From CAYQTL01 sp964420405 (lineage in GTDB: Bacteria; Acidobacteriota; Thermoanaerobaculia; Thermoanaerobaculales; Sulfomarinibacteraceae): DNA of 59,856 nt. Every line of letters starts with the position of its first letter. Position 1 is the stretch's first letter. This document shows, piece by piece, positions 48,470 through 56,722 of the stretch. Both the position numbers and the translations under genes were made by a program. The stretch lies in NCBI GenBank assembly GCA_964420405.1, contig CAYQTL010000020.1, positions 1 to 59,856 of the forward strand. The letters run 5' to 3'. The notes below the pieces were generated by a model. The model was not told the origin of the DNA, ran no database searches, and worked only from the letters and a program-made list of their open reading frames with translations.

Positions 48470-48991
48470 ATGGCCAACCCCACCGCACGGTTCGACACCT
48501 CCGAGGGCAGCTTCACCGTGGAGCTGTTCATGGACCAGATGCCGGTCACGGCCGGCAACTTCGCACGCCTCGCCGAGGACGGCTTCTACGACGGCCTGCA
48601 CTTCCACCGCGTCATCAAAGGGTTCATGATCCAGGGCGGCTGCCCCCACAGCAAGGATCCCGCGAGCCCGCGCTGCGGGACCGGCGGCCCGCCCCACGGC
48701 ACGATCCGCGACGAGCACCCCGCCGACGCCAAGATCTCCAACGAGCCCGGGACGCTGTCGATGGCCAACACCGGTCGGCCCGACTCCGGCGGCTCCCAGT
48801 TCTTCATCAACACCGCCCACAACCACTACCTCGACTGGTTCTCTCCCGGACCGTCCAAGCACCCGGTGTTCGGCCGCGTCACCGACGGCCTGGACGTGAT
48901 CCAGCGGATCGAGGCCTCGCCCACCGACCACAACGACCGCCCCCGGAGCCCGGTCAAGATCGAGAAGGTCTCGGTCCTCGACGCCGGCTGA
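48470..48991 (+). CDS. cyclophilin-type peptidyl-prolyl cis-trans isomerase
   Basis: The 173-aa cytoplasmic protein starts at 48470 (AAGGAG upstream; no signal peptide). It is a complete bacterial cyclophilin: VELFMDQMPVTAGNFARLA, the catalytic Arg/Phe strand FHRVIKGFMIQGG, SMANTGRPDSGGSQFFI with the substrate-binding Gln and Phe, and HPVFGRVTDGLDVIQRIE. A short insert (HSKDPASPRCGTGGPPHG) matches the PpiB-like branch found in many bacteria. It should accelerate proline isomerisation during folding. It converges with the DUF6599-like lipoprotein gene, whose stop is 27 nt away. Confidence 0.94.
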   Translation: MANPTARFDTSEGSFTVELFMDQMPVTAGNFARLAEDGFYDGLHFHRVIKGFMIQGGCPHSKDPASPRCGTGGPPHGTIRDEHPADAKISNEPGTLSMANTGRPDSGGSQFFINTAHNHYLDWFSPGPSKHPVFGRVTDGLDVIQRIEASPTDHNDRPRSPVKIEKVSVLDAG

Positions 48992-49018
48992 GAGATCAGC
49001 CCGGGCGACCGCCTCCGA

Positions 49019-49906
49019 CTACCGGAGCCAGCCCGCGAGCGTGTCGAGATCGGAGGCGCCGGCGGCGCCCGCCAGGTGGCCGTCCCCCGACACCACCCCC
49101 ACGAGGCCCGTGTACGGGATCTCCCGGTGGAGGATGTCGAGCCCGCCGGCACGGTCGAGCTGCCAGCTCCCGGCCAGCTGCTGCCACACCGCGCCCGCCG
49201 TCTCGCCCTGCGCCGGCTGGATGATGAACCTCGTGAAGGTGTCGCCGTCCGCGTCCCGGTAGTCCGCGTGGACGCAGCGGTCGAGCTCGTCGAGCCCGAG
49301 GAAGGCGTCGAGGGCGAACCCGACGGTGCCGTCGACACGGCCGTCCGCCGGCAGCAGGGCGACGGCGTCCGGCACGCCGTTGTTGCCCGGCAGCTCGGCG
49401 ACGAGGCTCTCGAGCAGGGCCACGGCGGGCGCCTCCGCGAGCTCCCCCTCGAGGGTCTCGACCGTGACGTAGAAGCGGTCGACCGCGAGCTGCGCCTGGT
49501 ACGGCGCCGACACGACCGCACCCGCTCCCACCGGCCTCGGCTCCAGGCCCGCCGCCTCGGTCCGGAAGATCCCGAACGCGTTGAGCGGCTCGTCCATGTC
49601 GTACAGCTGCAGCGACACGCGGACGCCGTCGGCCTCGAGCTCGCGCGTCCGCAGCTGCCGGAAGCCGTAGGCCAGGAACTGGTCGGCCGCACCGTTGATC
49701 AGCTGCCACAGCCCGTCGGCGCCGTAGCTCGAGATCTCCCCGGCCGGGCTCCAGCCGGCGGGATCAGGGAACGGGACCGCACTCCGAGCCACGTCGGCAG
49801 GCCCGGCGCCCGCCGGCTCCACCGGCGGCTCGGCGGGGGGCTGGCAGCTGGCGACGACCAGGAACGCGGCGGCCACGGCGACGACGGCGGCGATCGGAAC
49901 TCGCAT
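49019..49906 (-). CDS. DUF6599-like lipoprotein
   Basis: The 295-aa lipoprotein starts at 49906; its Shine-Dalgarno AGGAGG overlaps the stop codon of the upstream aldo-keto reductase gene, so the two are co-translated. The signal peptide ends FLVVASC (Cys21). The mature protein contains FPDPAGWSPAGEISSYGADGLWQLINGAADQFLAYGF and LYDMDEPLNAFGIFRTEAAG, features of the DUF6599 family common in Acidobacteriota, where it often accompanies Fe-S or oxidoreductase genes. Two similar lobes (about 40-165 and 170-290) are likely. The function is unknown; operon pairing with the Tat-exported reductase suggests a periplasmic partner. Confidence 0.78.
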   Translation of the reverse strand: MRVPIAAVVAVAAAFLVVASCQPPAEPPVEPAGAGPADVARSAVPFPDPAGWSPAGEISSYGADGLWQLINGAADQFLAYGFRQLRTRELEADGVRVSLQLYDMDEPLNAFGIFRTEAAGLEPRPVGAGAVVSAPYQAQLAVDRFYVTVETLEGELAEAPAVALLESLVAELPGNNGVPDAVALLPADGRVDGTVGFALDAFLGLDELDRCVHADYRDADGDTFTRFIIQPAQGETAGAVWQQLAGSWQLDRAGGLDILHREIPYTGLVGVVSGDGHLAGAAGASDLDTLAGWLR

Positions 49907-49917
49907 CTCTCGGCCTC

Positions 49918-51294
49918 CTAGACGAGCGTCAGCAGGGAGTGGGCCCGCAGCAGCTGGGCCTGGACGTTGACGCGGTAGGGGCACGCGCCGACGCACGGCG
50001 CGTCGCAGCCGGCGCACGGCGAGGCGTCCCGCCCGGCGAGGCGGGCGTACTTGGTCATCGCCTCCTTCTCGCGGCGCTGCGCGTCGAAGTAGTAGGCGTA
50101 CCGCATGATGGTGCTCACGGGAAGGCGGTTGGGGCAGGCGGCGAGGCAGTCGGTGCAGCCGTGCCGGCAGTAGCGCGACGACCAGCCGGAACGGATCGCC
50201 GCCAGCGCGGCGTCCGCCTGGCGGTCGAGTGCCGAGCCCGACAGCGCGACGCCGGCGGTGACGTCGTCGAAGCTGCGCCAGCCGATGCAGACGGTGTGCA
50301 TCCGGTCGTCCTGCAGCACCCAGCGGACGCTCGCCCGCCGCAGCTCCTCGGACGTGGCGATGCCGTGCTCCTCGAGGAACGGGCGGGCCTCCTCCAGCGT
50401 CGCCTCCTGCTCGGCGATCCACTCGCGGATCCGCTGCTCGGCGTCCTCTTTGGACATGCCACGCTCGGCCATCCGGGCGAGGGAGTCGGCGTAGCCCGGG
50501 GACGGGTGGTCCGGGTCGTAGGGCTCGATGTCGAGGGTGGCCGGGGCGGTCTTCATGGCCGTCGTGCCCACGTCGCGGGCGGCACACGTCTCCAGCACGC
50601 GACGGCCCGCCTCCTGGTTGAGGTAGTTGTAGACCAGCAGCATCAGGTCGAAGCGGCCGTCCTCGGCGGCGGTGCCGAGCACCGTCTCCATGCTGTCGCC
50701 CTCCTCGCCCCGCGGTCCGTGGGACGACAGACCGGCGAAGCGCAGCCGGCCGTCCGCCTTCAGCCGCGCCACCGCGCCGTGGAACCCGGCGTGGTCGAGC
50801 AGACCCACGTCGGTCACCGAGTGCATGAAGAGCGCGTCGACGGTCTCCAGCCGCAGCCGCTCCTGGCACGTGCCGAACCGCTCGACGAGGCCCTCCTCGG
50901 TGTCCTCGGGCCCGACCACGAGCTTCGTGGTGACGAACACCCTGCCACGTTCCATGTGCTGGAGCGCGTCGCCGAGCTTGCGCTCCGCATCGCCGTTGCC
51001 GTAGGTCTCGGCGTTGTCGAAGTAGTTCACCCCGAGGTCGTAGGCGTAGCGGAACACGTTGGCGTCGCTGGCGGCGCCGCCGCTGGACACGTCGGACACC
51101 TGGAAGCCGGTCCGGCCGAGACGGCGGTACCGTGCGACGGCGGGCTTCTCCGCCGGCGTGACGGCCTCCGGTCCGCCCGCCCCGGGCTCCGGCCCGCGGG
51201 CGCCGCAGCCGGCGAGACCCGCGCCGGCGACCGCGGCGGACGAAAGGGTCACGAAGCGGCGTCGGGACACCGTGGCATCGCGCTCACGACTCAT
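49918..51294 (-). CDS. Tat-exported aldo-keto reductase with C-terminal Fe-S domain
   Basis: The 458-aa protein starts at 51294 (GGAGGA upstream); the frame stays open to 54252 only as a GC-rich shadow. The N-terminus has the twin-arginine motif S10-R-R-R-F-V, a hydrophobic stretch and the lipobox LAGC (Cys30), so it should be exported folded and lipidated. The aldo-keto reductase barrel (55-360) shows the tetrad in YFDNAETYG, TTKLVVG and LFMHSV. The C-terminus carries two cysteine clusters, CRHGCTDCLAACP and CAGCDAPCVGACP, for iron-sulfur centres. This is the Fe-S branch of the family. NADPH is not expected outside the cytoplasm, so electrons may pass through the clusters instead. Confidence 0.88.
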   Translation of the reverse strand: MSRERDATVSRRRFVTLSSAAVAGAGLAGCGARGPEPGAGGPEAVTPAEKPAVARYRRLGRTGFQVSDVSSGGAASDANVFRYAYDLGVNYFDNAETYGNGDAERKLGDALQHMERGRVFVTTKLVVGPEDTEEGLVERFGTCQERLRLETVDALFMHSVTDVGLLDHAGFHGAVARLKADGRLRFAGLSSHGPRGEEGDSMETVLGTAAEDGRFDLMLLVYNYLNQEAGRRVLETCAARDVGTTAMKTAPATLDIEPYDPDHPSPGYADSLARMAERGMSKEDAEQRIREWIAEQEATLEEARPFLEEHGIATSEELRRASVRWVLQDDRMHTVCIGWRSFDDVTAGVALSGSALDRQADAALAAIRSGWSSRYCRHGCTDCLAACPNRLPVSTIMRYAYYFDAQRREKEAMTKYARLAGRDASPCAGCDAPCVGACPYRVNVQAQLLRAHSLLTLV

Positions 51295-51332
51295 CCGGGG
51301 GTCCTCCGTGGTCGGGAATCCGGCCGCCCCGG

Positions 51333-51338
51333 AGTGTA
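51333..51338 (-). promoter_or_regulatory. putative -10 box TACACT of the reductase-lipoprotein operon
   Basis: On the minus strand GCTACACT lies 39 nt before the start at 51294. CTCAAG at exactly 17-nt spacing upstream is a weak -35 candidate. Confidence 0.4.
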
Positions 51339-51462
51339 GCATGGCGAGCTTCGTACTTGAGACGTTGTATCTGTGCGATCGGTCGTCGTTGTGGCCGCCA
51401 TCACCGACGGCGTCCGGGAGACGCGGTACGGTCGATGCGTCTCGAGCGACCAGGAGGTCTCC

Positions 51463-52371
51463 ATGACGCCGCTGCGCTGCGCCGTCGCCGCGCTGCTGGT
51501 GGCCGTACCCGCCGCCGCCCGGCAGCCGATCGTCGTCGACCACTCGTGCACCGACCTGTCGCGGGTTCCCGCGTCGTGGATCGACGCCGCCAAGCGGGAT
51601 CTCGGGTGGGTGTACGGCCACACCTCCCACGGCAGCCAGATCGAGAGCGGCGCCGACTACCTGAGCGACCACGTGGCCCCGCCGACCTACCACCACCTCC
51701 GGCAGTACATGACGATCCCCTCCCAAGGATCCCCCGCAGGCCTCCGGATGGGGGCCGACGGCGGCTGGAGCTGGAACTGGAGTCAGTCCGGCTTCGTCAA
51801 CCGCGCCCGGGCGATGCTGGACGCGGCCCACGCGCCGGCCGCCGTGACGGTCTTCATGTGGTCGTGGTGCGGCGAGATGTCCGACCCCGACGTCGACCTC
51901 GACGACTACCTCAACGGGATGGTGCAGCTCGAGGCGGACTACCCCGGAGTCGTGTTCGTCTACATGACCGGCCACACCGACGACTGGGCCGATGCCACCG
52001 TCCGCGCCAACAACGACGCGATCCGCGCCCATGTCCAGGCCCGCGGCGCCGTCCTGTTCGACTTCGCCGACGTGGAGCGCCACCTCCCCGACGGGACGCC
52101 CTACGCCGGTATCCCGGACGACTCCTGCCCGTGGTGCCAGCCGTGGTGCGACGCGAACCCCGGGTACTGTCCCGACCCGGCCATCAGCTGCGCCCACTCC
52201 CACTCGCTGCTCTGCTACGAGAAGGCCAAGGCGTTCTGGTGGCTGTCCGCCCGCCTCGCCGGCTGGCCCGGCCCCTCCGGGATCTTCAGCGACGGCTTCG
52301 AGGCCGGCGACACGACCTCCTGGTCCAGCGCCACCCCGCTGATCCCGGCGGTCGAAGGCGCCGCCCGGTAG
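51463..52371 (+). CDS. secreted SGNH-hydrolase-like protein with F-x-D-x-F-E-x-G tail
   Basis: The 302-aa protein starts at 51463 (CAGGAGGT upstream; TACGGT -10-like box at 51427). The signal peptide ends VPAAARQ. The core has VYGHTSHGSQIESGADYL, VTVFMWSWCGEM, YLNGMVQLEADYPGVVFVYMTGHTDDW and the catalytic-like His region CAHSHSLLCYEKAKAFWWL. This resembles SGNH/GDSL-like esterase folds, but a clear G-D-S block is absent, so the fold is tentative. A dense cysteine cluster (CPWCQPWCDANPGYC) suggests disulfides. It ends IFSDGFEAGDTTSWSS, the tail shared with the proteins at 2117 and 54283. The exact substrate is unknown. Confidence 0.7.
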   Translation: MTPLRCAVAALLVAVPAAARQPIVVDHSCTDLSRVPASWIDAAKRDLGWVYGHTSHGSQIESGADYLSDHVAPPTYHHLRQYMTIPSQGSPAGLRMGADGGWSWNWSQSGFVNRARAMLDAAHAPAAVTVFMWSWCGEMSDPDVDLDDYLNGMVQLEADYPGVVFVYMTGHTDDWADATVRANNDAIRAHVQARGAVLFDFADVERHLPDGTPYAGIPDDSCPWCQPWCDANPGYCPDPAISCAHSHSLLCYEKAKAFWWLSARLAGWPGPSGIFSDGFEAGDTTSWSSATPLIPAVEGAAR

Positions 52372-52480
52372 CTGGCTCCGGTCTCGGCCTCCCCGGTATC
52401 TGGCGGGCCCTGGGAGGCCAGAGCCGGAACCCGCTCTCGCCGGTCCGGCTGCGGGCTGCAACCTGACCGCGGCCATCGCG

Positions 52481-52486
52481 TATACT
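52481..52486 (+). promoter_or_regulatory. -10 box TATACT upstream of the MATE leader
   Basis: GCGTATACT is the best -10 hexamer in this stretch. Transcription from about 52493 would place the GGAGGT of the 13-codon leader ORF almost at the 5' end. No clear -35 is seen. Confidence 0.5.
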
Positions 52487-52507
52487 CGCGCGATCTGGAG
52501 GTCGCCG

Positions 52508-52549
52508 ATGCGGATCACCACCTTCGCGTGCCTCGCCCCGGTCGCCTGA
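52508..52549 (+). CDS. possible 13-aa leader peptide
   Basis: ATG at 52508 with GGAGGT at 52497-52502 encodes MRITTFACLAPVA and stops at 52547-52549. It is followed 14 nt later by a GC-rich hairpin. The size, strong ribosome-binding site and position just after a promoter are those of a regulatory leader peptide, not a functional protein. Confidence 0.45.
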   Translation: MRITTFACLAPVA

Positions 52550-52562
52550 CCGGCTGATCCCG

Positions 52563-52580
52563 GCGGGCGCCGACGCCCGC
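52563..52580 (+). promoter_or_regulatory. hairpin in the MATE leader (possible attenuator)
   Basis: GCGGGCG and CGCCCGC form a perfect 7-bp stem with loop CCGA, 14 nt after the leader-peptide stop. No T-tract follows, so any attenuation would have to be rho-dependent or translational. Confidence 0.4.
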
Positions 52581-52702
52581 TCCCGGCGACCGGAACGAGA
52601 CCCACGTCACATCGAGTACCGGGACCCCGTGCGCGCCGCGCGGTCGTCGGCGTCGCGGTGCTCCCACGACTCCGGGGCCACGCCCCGCGCCGAGGAGGAG
52701 CC

Positions 52703-52813
52703 ATGTACCCCATCCGGTTCGTCAGCCTCTCGTCCCCGTCCACCCGCAGGTCAACGCTCCCGAGGAGGTCTCCATGGCTGACACCGTCCACGACACGACG
52801 ATCCCGACGGTAG
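52703..52813 (+). CDS. 36-codon ORF overlapping the MATE start
   Basis: ATG at 52703 follows a strong GAGGAGGAG site. The ORF begins MYPIRFVSLSS, is Arg/Ser/Pro-rich (17 of the last 22 residues) and ends at 52813, 40 nt inside the MATE gene in another frame. Its product looks non-functional. Translating ribosomes crossing the MATE ribosome-binding site could couple or limit MATE synthesis. Confidence 0.35.
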   Translation: MYPIRFVSLSSPSTRRSTLPRRSPWLTPSTTRRSRR

Positions 52814-54231
52814 ACCCCGCCCCGGCGCCCACCTCCGGCCCGCCGCGCTGGAGCGCGTGGCGGGTGGTCCGCGAGGCGCTGTCGGGGCGGGAGATCGACG
52901 TCACCACCGGACCGGTGGGACGGGCGACGTTGATGCTCGCCATCCCGATGGTCCTGGAGCTGGTGATGGAGTCCGTGTTCGCCCTGTGCGACGTGTTCTT
53001 CGTGTCGCGTCTGGGCATCGAGGCCGTCGCCACCGTCGGCCTGACGGAGGCGGTGCTCACGATCCTGTACGCGGTCGCGATGGGGCTGTCCATGGCCACC
53101 ACCGCGATGATCGCCCGCCGGATCGGCGAGGGCGACCGGGACGGCGCCGTCGAGGCGACGGTGCAGGCCGTCGTGCTCGCGCTGCTGGCGGCCGCCGCGA
53201 TCGCCGTGCCGGGAGTCCTGTTCGCCGCCGACATCCTGCGCCTGATGGGCGGCTCTCCGGAGCTCGTGGCCGCGGGCAGCGGCTACACCGCCATCGTGCT
53301 CGGCTCGTCGGCCACGGTGACCCTGCTGTTCCTGCTCAACGCGGCGTTCCGGGGCGCCGGCGACGCCGCCCTGGCGATGCGCAGCCTGTGGTTCGCCAAC
53401 GGCGTCAACCTGGTCCTCGACCCGTGCCTGATCTTCGGGCTCGGCCCGTTCCCGGCGATGGGGCTGGAGGGCGCGGCGGTCGCGACCGCGATCGGGCGGG
53501 GCGCGGGCGTCGCCTACCAGGTGGCCGCCCTGGTGCGCGGCCGCGGCCGGATCCGCGTCGGCCTCGGCGACCTCGCCATCCGGCCTCCGGTGCTGGCGCG
53601 GCTGGCGCGGGTGTCGGTCGGCGGCATCCTGCAGATGCTGATCGCCACCACCAGCTGGATCGCGCTGGTGCGGATCGTCGGCGCGTTCGGCAGCACCGCG
53701 GTGGCGGGCTACACCATCGCGATCCGGCTGATCATCTTCGCGCTGCTGCCGTCGTGGGGGCTCGCCAACTCGGCCGCCACCCTCGTCGGGCAGAACCTGG
53801 GGGCCGGACAGCCGGACCGGGCCGAGCGCTCGGTCTGGACCGCCGGGCGCTACAACGTCGCGTTCCTGCTGGCGGTGGCGGCGGGCTTCATCCTCGGCGC
53901 CCCGCGCCTGATCGGGCTGTTCACCTCCGACCCGGCGGCGCTCGCGGTGGGCGTCGACTGCCTGCGGATCATCAGCGCCGGCTACGGGTTCTACGCCCTC
54001 GGGATGGTGCTGGTGCAGGCGTTCAACGGCGCCGGCGACACCCTGACGCCGACCTACATCAACCTCGGGTGCTACTGGCTGCTCCAGATCCCCCTCGCCT
54101 GGGGGCTGGCGGTCCACGCCGGGCTCGGCCCCCGGGGGGTGTTCGCGGCGATCCTCGGTGCCGAGTCGGCCATGACCCTCGTGGCGGTGGTCGTGTTCCG
54201 GCGCGGCGCGTGGCGGCACCGGAGCATCTGA
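52774..54231 (+). CDS. MATE-family multidrug/Na+ exporter
   Basis: The 485-aa inner-membrane protein starts at 52774 (GAGGAGGT upstream). It has about 12 transmembrane helices in two homologous MatE halves. Family patterns include the first-helix region PVGRATLMLAIPMVLELVMESVFALCDVFFV, the NAAFRGAGDAALAMR loop in the N-half, and its counterpart VQAFNGAGDTLTPTYIN in the C-half. An unusually long soluble N-terminus (about 45 residues, Pro/Thr-rich) precedes the first helix. It exports cationic drugs or metabolites against H+ or Na+. The leader with two small ORFs upstream suggests post-transcriptional control. Confidence 0.92.
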   Translation: MADTVHDTTIPTVDPAPAPTSGPPRWSAWRVVREALSGREIDVTTGPVGRATLMLAIPMVLELVMESVFALCDVFFVSRLGIEAVATVGLTEAVLTILYAVAMGLSMATTAMIARRIGEGDRDGAVEATVQAVVLALLAAAAIAVPGVLFAADILRLMGGSPELVAAGSGYTAIVLGSSATVTLLFLLNAAFRGAGDAALAMRSLWFANGVNLVLDPCLIFGLGPFPAMGLEGAAVATAIGRGAGVAYQVAALVRGRGRIRVGLGDLAIRPPVLARLARVSVGGILQMLIATTSWIALVRIVGAFGSTAVAGYTIAIRLIIFALLPSWGLANSAATLVGQNLGAGQPDRAERSVWTAGRYNVAFLLAVAAGFILGAPRLIGLFTSDPAALAVGVDCLRIISAGYGFYALGMVLVQAFNGAGDTLTPTYINLGCYWLLQIPLAWGLAVHAGLGPRGVFAAILGAESAMTLVAVVVFRRGAWRHRSI

Positions 54232-54236
54232 GTCGG

Positions 54237-54268
54237 CCGCCGGCGGGGCCACGGGGCTCCGCCGGCGG
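54237..54268. terminator. bidirectional hairpin terminator
   Basis: CCGCCGGCGG (54237-54246) and CCGCCGGCGG (54259-54268) form a 10-bp stem, extended by GCC/GGC inside. It lies between the convergent MATE and propeller genes. Each arm is itself palindromic. Confidence 0.65.
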
Positions 54269-54282
54269 TCCGTGGTCCGTCC

Positions 54283-55416
54283 TCAGGGAATCGCGTCGGA
54301 CCAGCGCATCAGGTCGCCGCTCTCGAAGGTGTCGCCGAACAGCAGGTCCTCCTGGACGCGGAAGACGTCGCAGCCGATCGGGTCGGACAGGCCGGCGTAG
54401 ACGTGGCCGGCGAACGACGTCATGACGGTGGCCGAGGAGCGCCACCGGCTGCCGAAGCCGTCGTCGCTGACCCGCTCCCACTGCGTCCCGCCCGCGGTCC
54501 GCCACGCCTCGGCGCCCGAGACGTCGTTGAAGGTGCCCGCCCAGAGATAGCCCCCGGCCGCGTGCAGCGACCGGATCGCCGAGTTCCCGGCGTCGCCGAA
54601 GCCATCGGTCCCGACCTGGCTCCAGCCCGTGCCGTCGGAGCTCCTCCAGATCCGGGCCTCGTCGCCGGTCCCCGCGTACAGGTACCCGTCGAAGGGCTCC
54701 AGCGCCGTCACCGAGCGGTCGGCGGGATCGCCGAATCCACCGACGTTGACCTGGTTCCAGGTGGTCCCCGTCGCGCTGCGCCACACCTGCCCGCCGCCCG
54801 CTGCCCGGGAGGTGCCGGCGTACAGCTCGCCGCCGAGCTCCGCCAGCGACACGATCCCCTCGTTGCCGGCGTCGCCGAGGCCGTCGCCGCCCACCTGGAC
54901 CCAGCTGACTCCGTCGGAGCTCCGCCACAGCTCCCCGGCGGCACCGTCCTTCCACGTCCCGAGGTACAGATGACCGTCGAAGACCACGCCCGCACGGGCT
55001 GCGACGTTGCCCACGTCGAAGAACCCGTTCTGGACGACCCGACTCCACACCACGCCGTCGGCGCTCCGCCACACCTCGAGGCCGCCGCCTGGCGGGTCGT
55101 CGCGGGTGGTCGCGGCGTACAGCATGCCGCCGAACTCCACCAGCACGAACGCCGCGACGTTGTCGGCGTCGCCGAACCCGTCCTGCCTCACCGGCGCCCA
55201 GCTCGTCCCGTCCGCCGACCTCCACACCTGGACGCCGGTGAGCTCGTTGCCGACCGTTGCGTAGAGCAGGCCACCGAGCTCGGCCAGCGCGGTGACGTCG
55301 AGATTGCCGATCTGGTTGAAGCCGTCGTCCACGACCCACTCCCACGGCAGCGGCGCCGCCTCCGCCACCGGCACCGTGAGCACGACTGCGAGCACGACCA
55401 ACGCGAGCGCTCTCAT
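54283..55416 (-). CDS. secreted BNR-like beta-propeller protein with F-x-D-x-F-E-x-G tail
   Basis: The 377-aa protein starts at 55416 (GGGAGGA upstream). The signal peptide ends TVPVAEAAP. Seven repeats of about 47 residues follow, each of the form V-W-R-S-x-D-G-x-x-W-x-x-V-x-x-D-G-F-G-D-A-x-N then a YAGT-like strand, as in BNR/sialidase-type propellers. The Asp-box-like S-x-D-G-x-x-W is present in most blades. No catalytic residues for a sialidase are seen. It ends LLFGDTFESGDLMRWSDAIP, the tail shared with the proteins at 2117 and 51463. A surface binding role is likely. The 253-nt gap upstream to the nitronate monooxygenase gene shows no other gene. Confidence 0.83.
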   Translation of the reverse strand: MRALALVVLAVVLTVPVAEAAPLPWEWVVDDGFNQIGNLDVTALAELGGLLYATVGNELTGVQVWRSADGTSWAPVRQDGFGDADNVAAFVLVEFGGMLYAATTRDDPPGGGLEVWRSADGVVWSRVVQNGFFDVGNVAARAGVVFDGHLYLGTWKDGAAGELWRSSDGVSWVQVGGDGLGDAGNEGIVSLAELGGELYAGTSRAAGGGQVWRSATGTTWNQVNVGGFGDPADRSVTALEPFDGYLYAGTGDEARIWRSSDGTGWSQVGTDGFGDAGNSAIRSLHAAGGYLWAGTFNDVSGAEAWRTAGGTQWERVSDDGFGSRWRSSATVMTSFAGHVYAGLSDPIGCDVFRVQEDLLFGDTFESGDLMRWSDAIP

Positions 55417-55669
55417 CGGTCCTCCCTTCACCGGGCTGCCCAGCTGCGCGTCGGTGACAGCCCCCCTCGTCGTCCACCGACCCGGCGGCCCTCTCGGTAC
55501 GGCCTCCGGCTCTCCGATTCTGCGCCCGGTTCTCAGATCATACTCCACAACGCGTTCGACGGATCCCCGGTCCGCCGAGACGTCTCCTCGGCCCGGCCGC
55601 CGGAATCGTTGACATCCGCCGTCGGGGGCTGCGATTCTCGGAACCGGCCGGGAACCTGACGGAGGCGCC

Positions 55670-56722
55670 ATGCGGACGCGTGTCACCGAGCTGTTCGGAG
55701 TCGAGCACCCGATCGTGCTGTCGGGCATGAGCTGGATCAGCACGCCCGAGCTGGTGGCCGCGGTGGCCGAGGCCGGCGGCCTCGGGATCCTCGCCACGGG
55801 GGTCCTCGACGCCGACGGAACCCGCGCGGCCGTCCGCCGGACCCGCGAGCTGACGTCCCGGCCGTTCGCCGCCAACGTCACCCTGTACTTCCCGGGCAAC
55901 CGCAGGAACGCGGAGATCCTGATCGAGGAGCAGGTGCCGGTGGTCAACTACTCCCTCGGCAAAGGTGACTGGATCTGCCAGGGCGTCCACGCCTACGGCG
56001 GCTCGGTGGTCGCGACCGTCACCACCCGCAAGCACGCCGCCGCCGCCGTCCGCGACGGTGCCGACGCGCTGATCGTCACCGGTCACGAGGCGGCCGGCCA
56101 CGGCGGCACGGCGACCTCGCTCGTCCTCGTGCCAGCCCTTGCCCGGGAGGTGCCGGTACCGGTCATCGCCGCCGGCGGGTTCGCCGACGGCCGCGGCCTC
56201 GCGGCGGCCCTCGCCCTCGGCGCCGACGGGATCGCGATGGGCACGCGGTTCATGAACACCGTCGAGAGCCCGGTCCACCACGACGCGAAGCGCACAGCCG
56301 TCGAGCGCGACGTCCTCGACACCGTCTACACCGACCGTGTCGACGGGCTCCACGGCCGGTACGTCGACGCCCCCGGCGCGAGGCGCATCATCCGCCGCCG
56401 CCTCAACCCGCTGTCGGCGCTGATCCGCTCGCGGGCGATCGCAGCGATGCTCGGCCTGCCGTGGGCGAAGCTCGCCGCCGGGATCGTCGCCTCCGGGCCG
56501 GCGCAGTCGATGCGGATGGCGCGGATGGCGATCGGGTTCGACGCCTTCCGGGACGGCTGCACCACCGGCGACGTCGAGCGCGGCGTGCTGCCCCTCGGCC
56601 AGTGCGCCGGGTTGATGGACGACACCCCGACCGTGGCCGAGGTGATCGGGCGGATCGTGCGCGAGGCCGAGCAGGTCGCCGGGCGGCTCCACGCCGCCGC
56701 CGCCGGGCCGGTCCACGCCTGA
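55670..56722 (+). CDS. nitronate monooxygenase (2-nitropropane dioxygenase family)
   Basis: The 350-aa cytoplasmic FMN enzyme starts at 55670 (ACGGAGG upstream). It is a TIM barrel with family signatures: EHPIVLSGMSWISTPELVAAVAEAGGLGIL, the catalytic-His region VTGHEAAGHGG, and the FMN-phosphate motifs VIAAGGFADGRGLAAALALGADGIAMGTRF. It would oxidise nitronates such as propionate-3-nitronate to carbonyl compounds and nitrite. The related enoyl-reductase FabK shares the fold, but the G-H-E-A-G/A-G-H form favours nitronate monooxygenase. It is a stand-alone gene followed by a repeat-filled gap. Confidence 0.9.
   Translation: MRTRVTELFGVEHPIVLSGMSWISTPELVAAVAEAGGLGILATGVLDADGTRAAVRRTRELTSRPFAANVTLYFPGNRRNAEILIEEQVPVVNYSLGKGDWICQGVHAYGGSVVATVTTRKHAAAAVRDGADALIVTGHEAAGHGGTATSLVLVPALAREVPVPVIAAGGFADGRGLAAALALGADGIAMGTRFMNTVESPVHHDAKRTAVERDVLDTVYTDRVDGLHGRYVDAPGARRIIRRRLNPLSALIRSRAIAAMLGLPWAKLAAGIVASGPAQSMRMARMAIGFDAFRDGCTTGDVERGVLPLGQCAGLMDDTPTVAEVIGRIVREAEQVAGRLHAAAAGPVHA

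Larger units (their letters stand above)
52372..52773. other. long leader region of the MATE gene
   Basis: These 402 nt between the SGNH-like gene and the MATE gene contain a -10 box, a 13-codon ORF, a hairpin and a 36-codon ORF that overlaps the MATE start. The elements are listed separately. No other gene is seen. Confidence 0.5.

Noticed and set aside
51295..54252. N-terminal extension of the aldo-keto reductase frame (about 985 codons open on the minus strand)
   Set aside because: It is antisense to the SGNH-like and MATE genes, has random-looking Arg/Gly/His-rich composition, and the Tat signal, Shine-Dalgarno sequence and -10 box fix the start at 51294.
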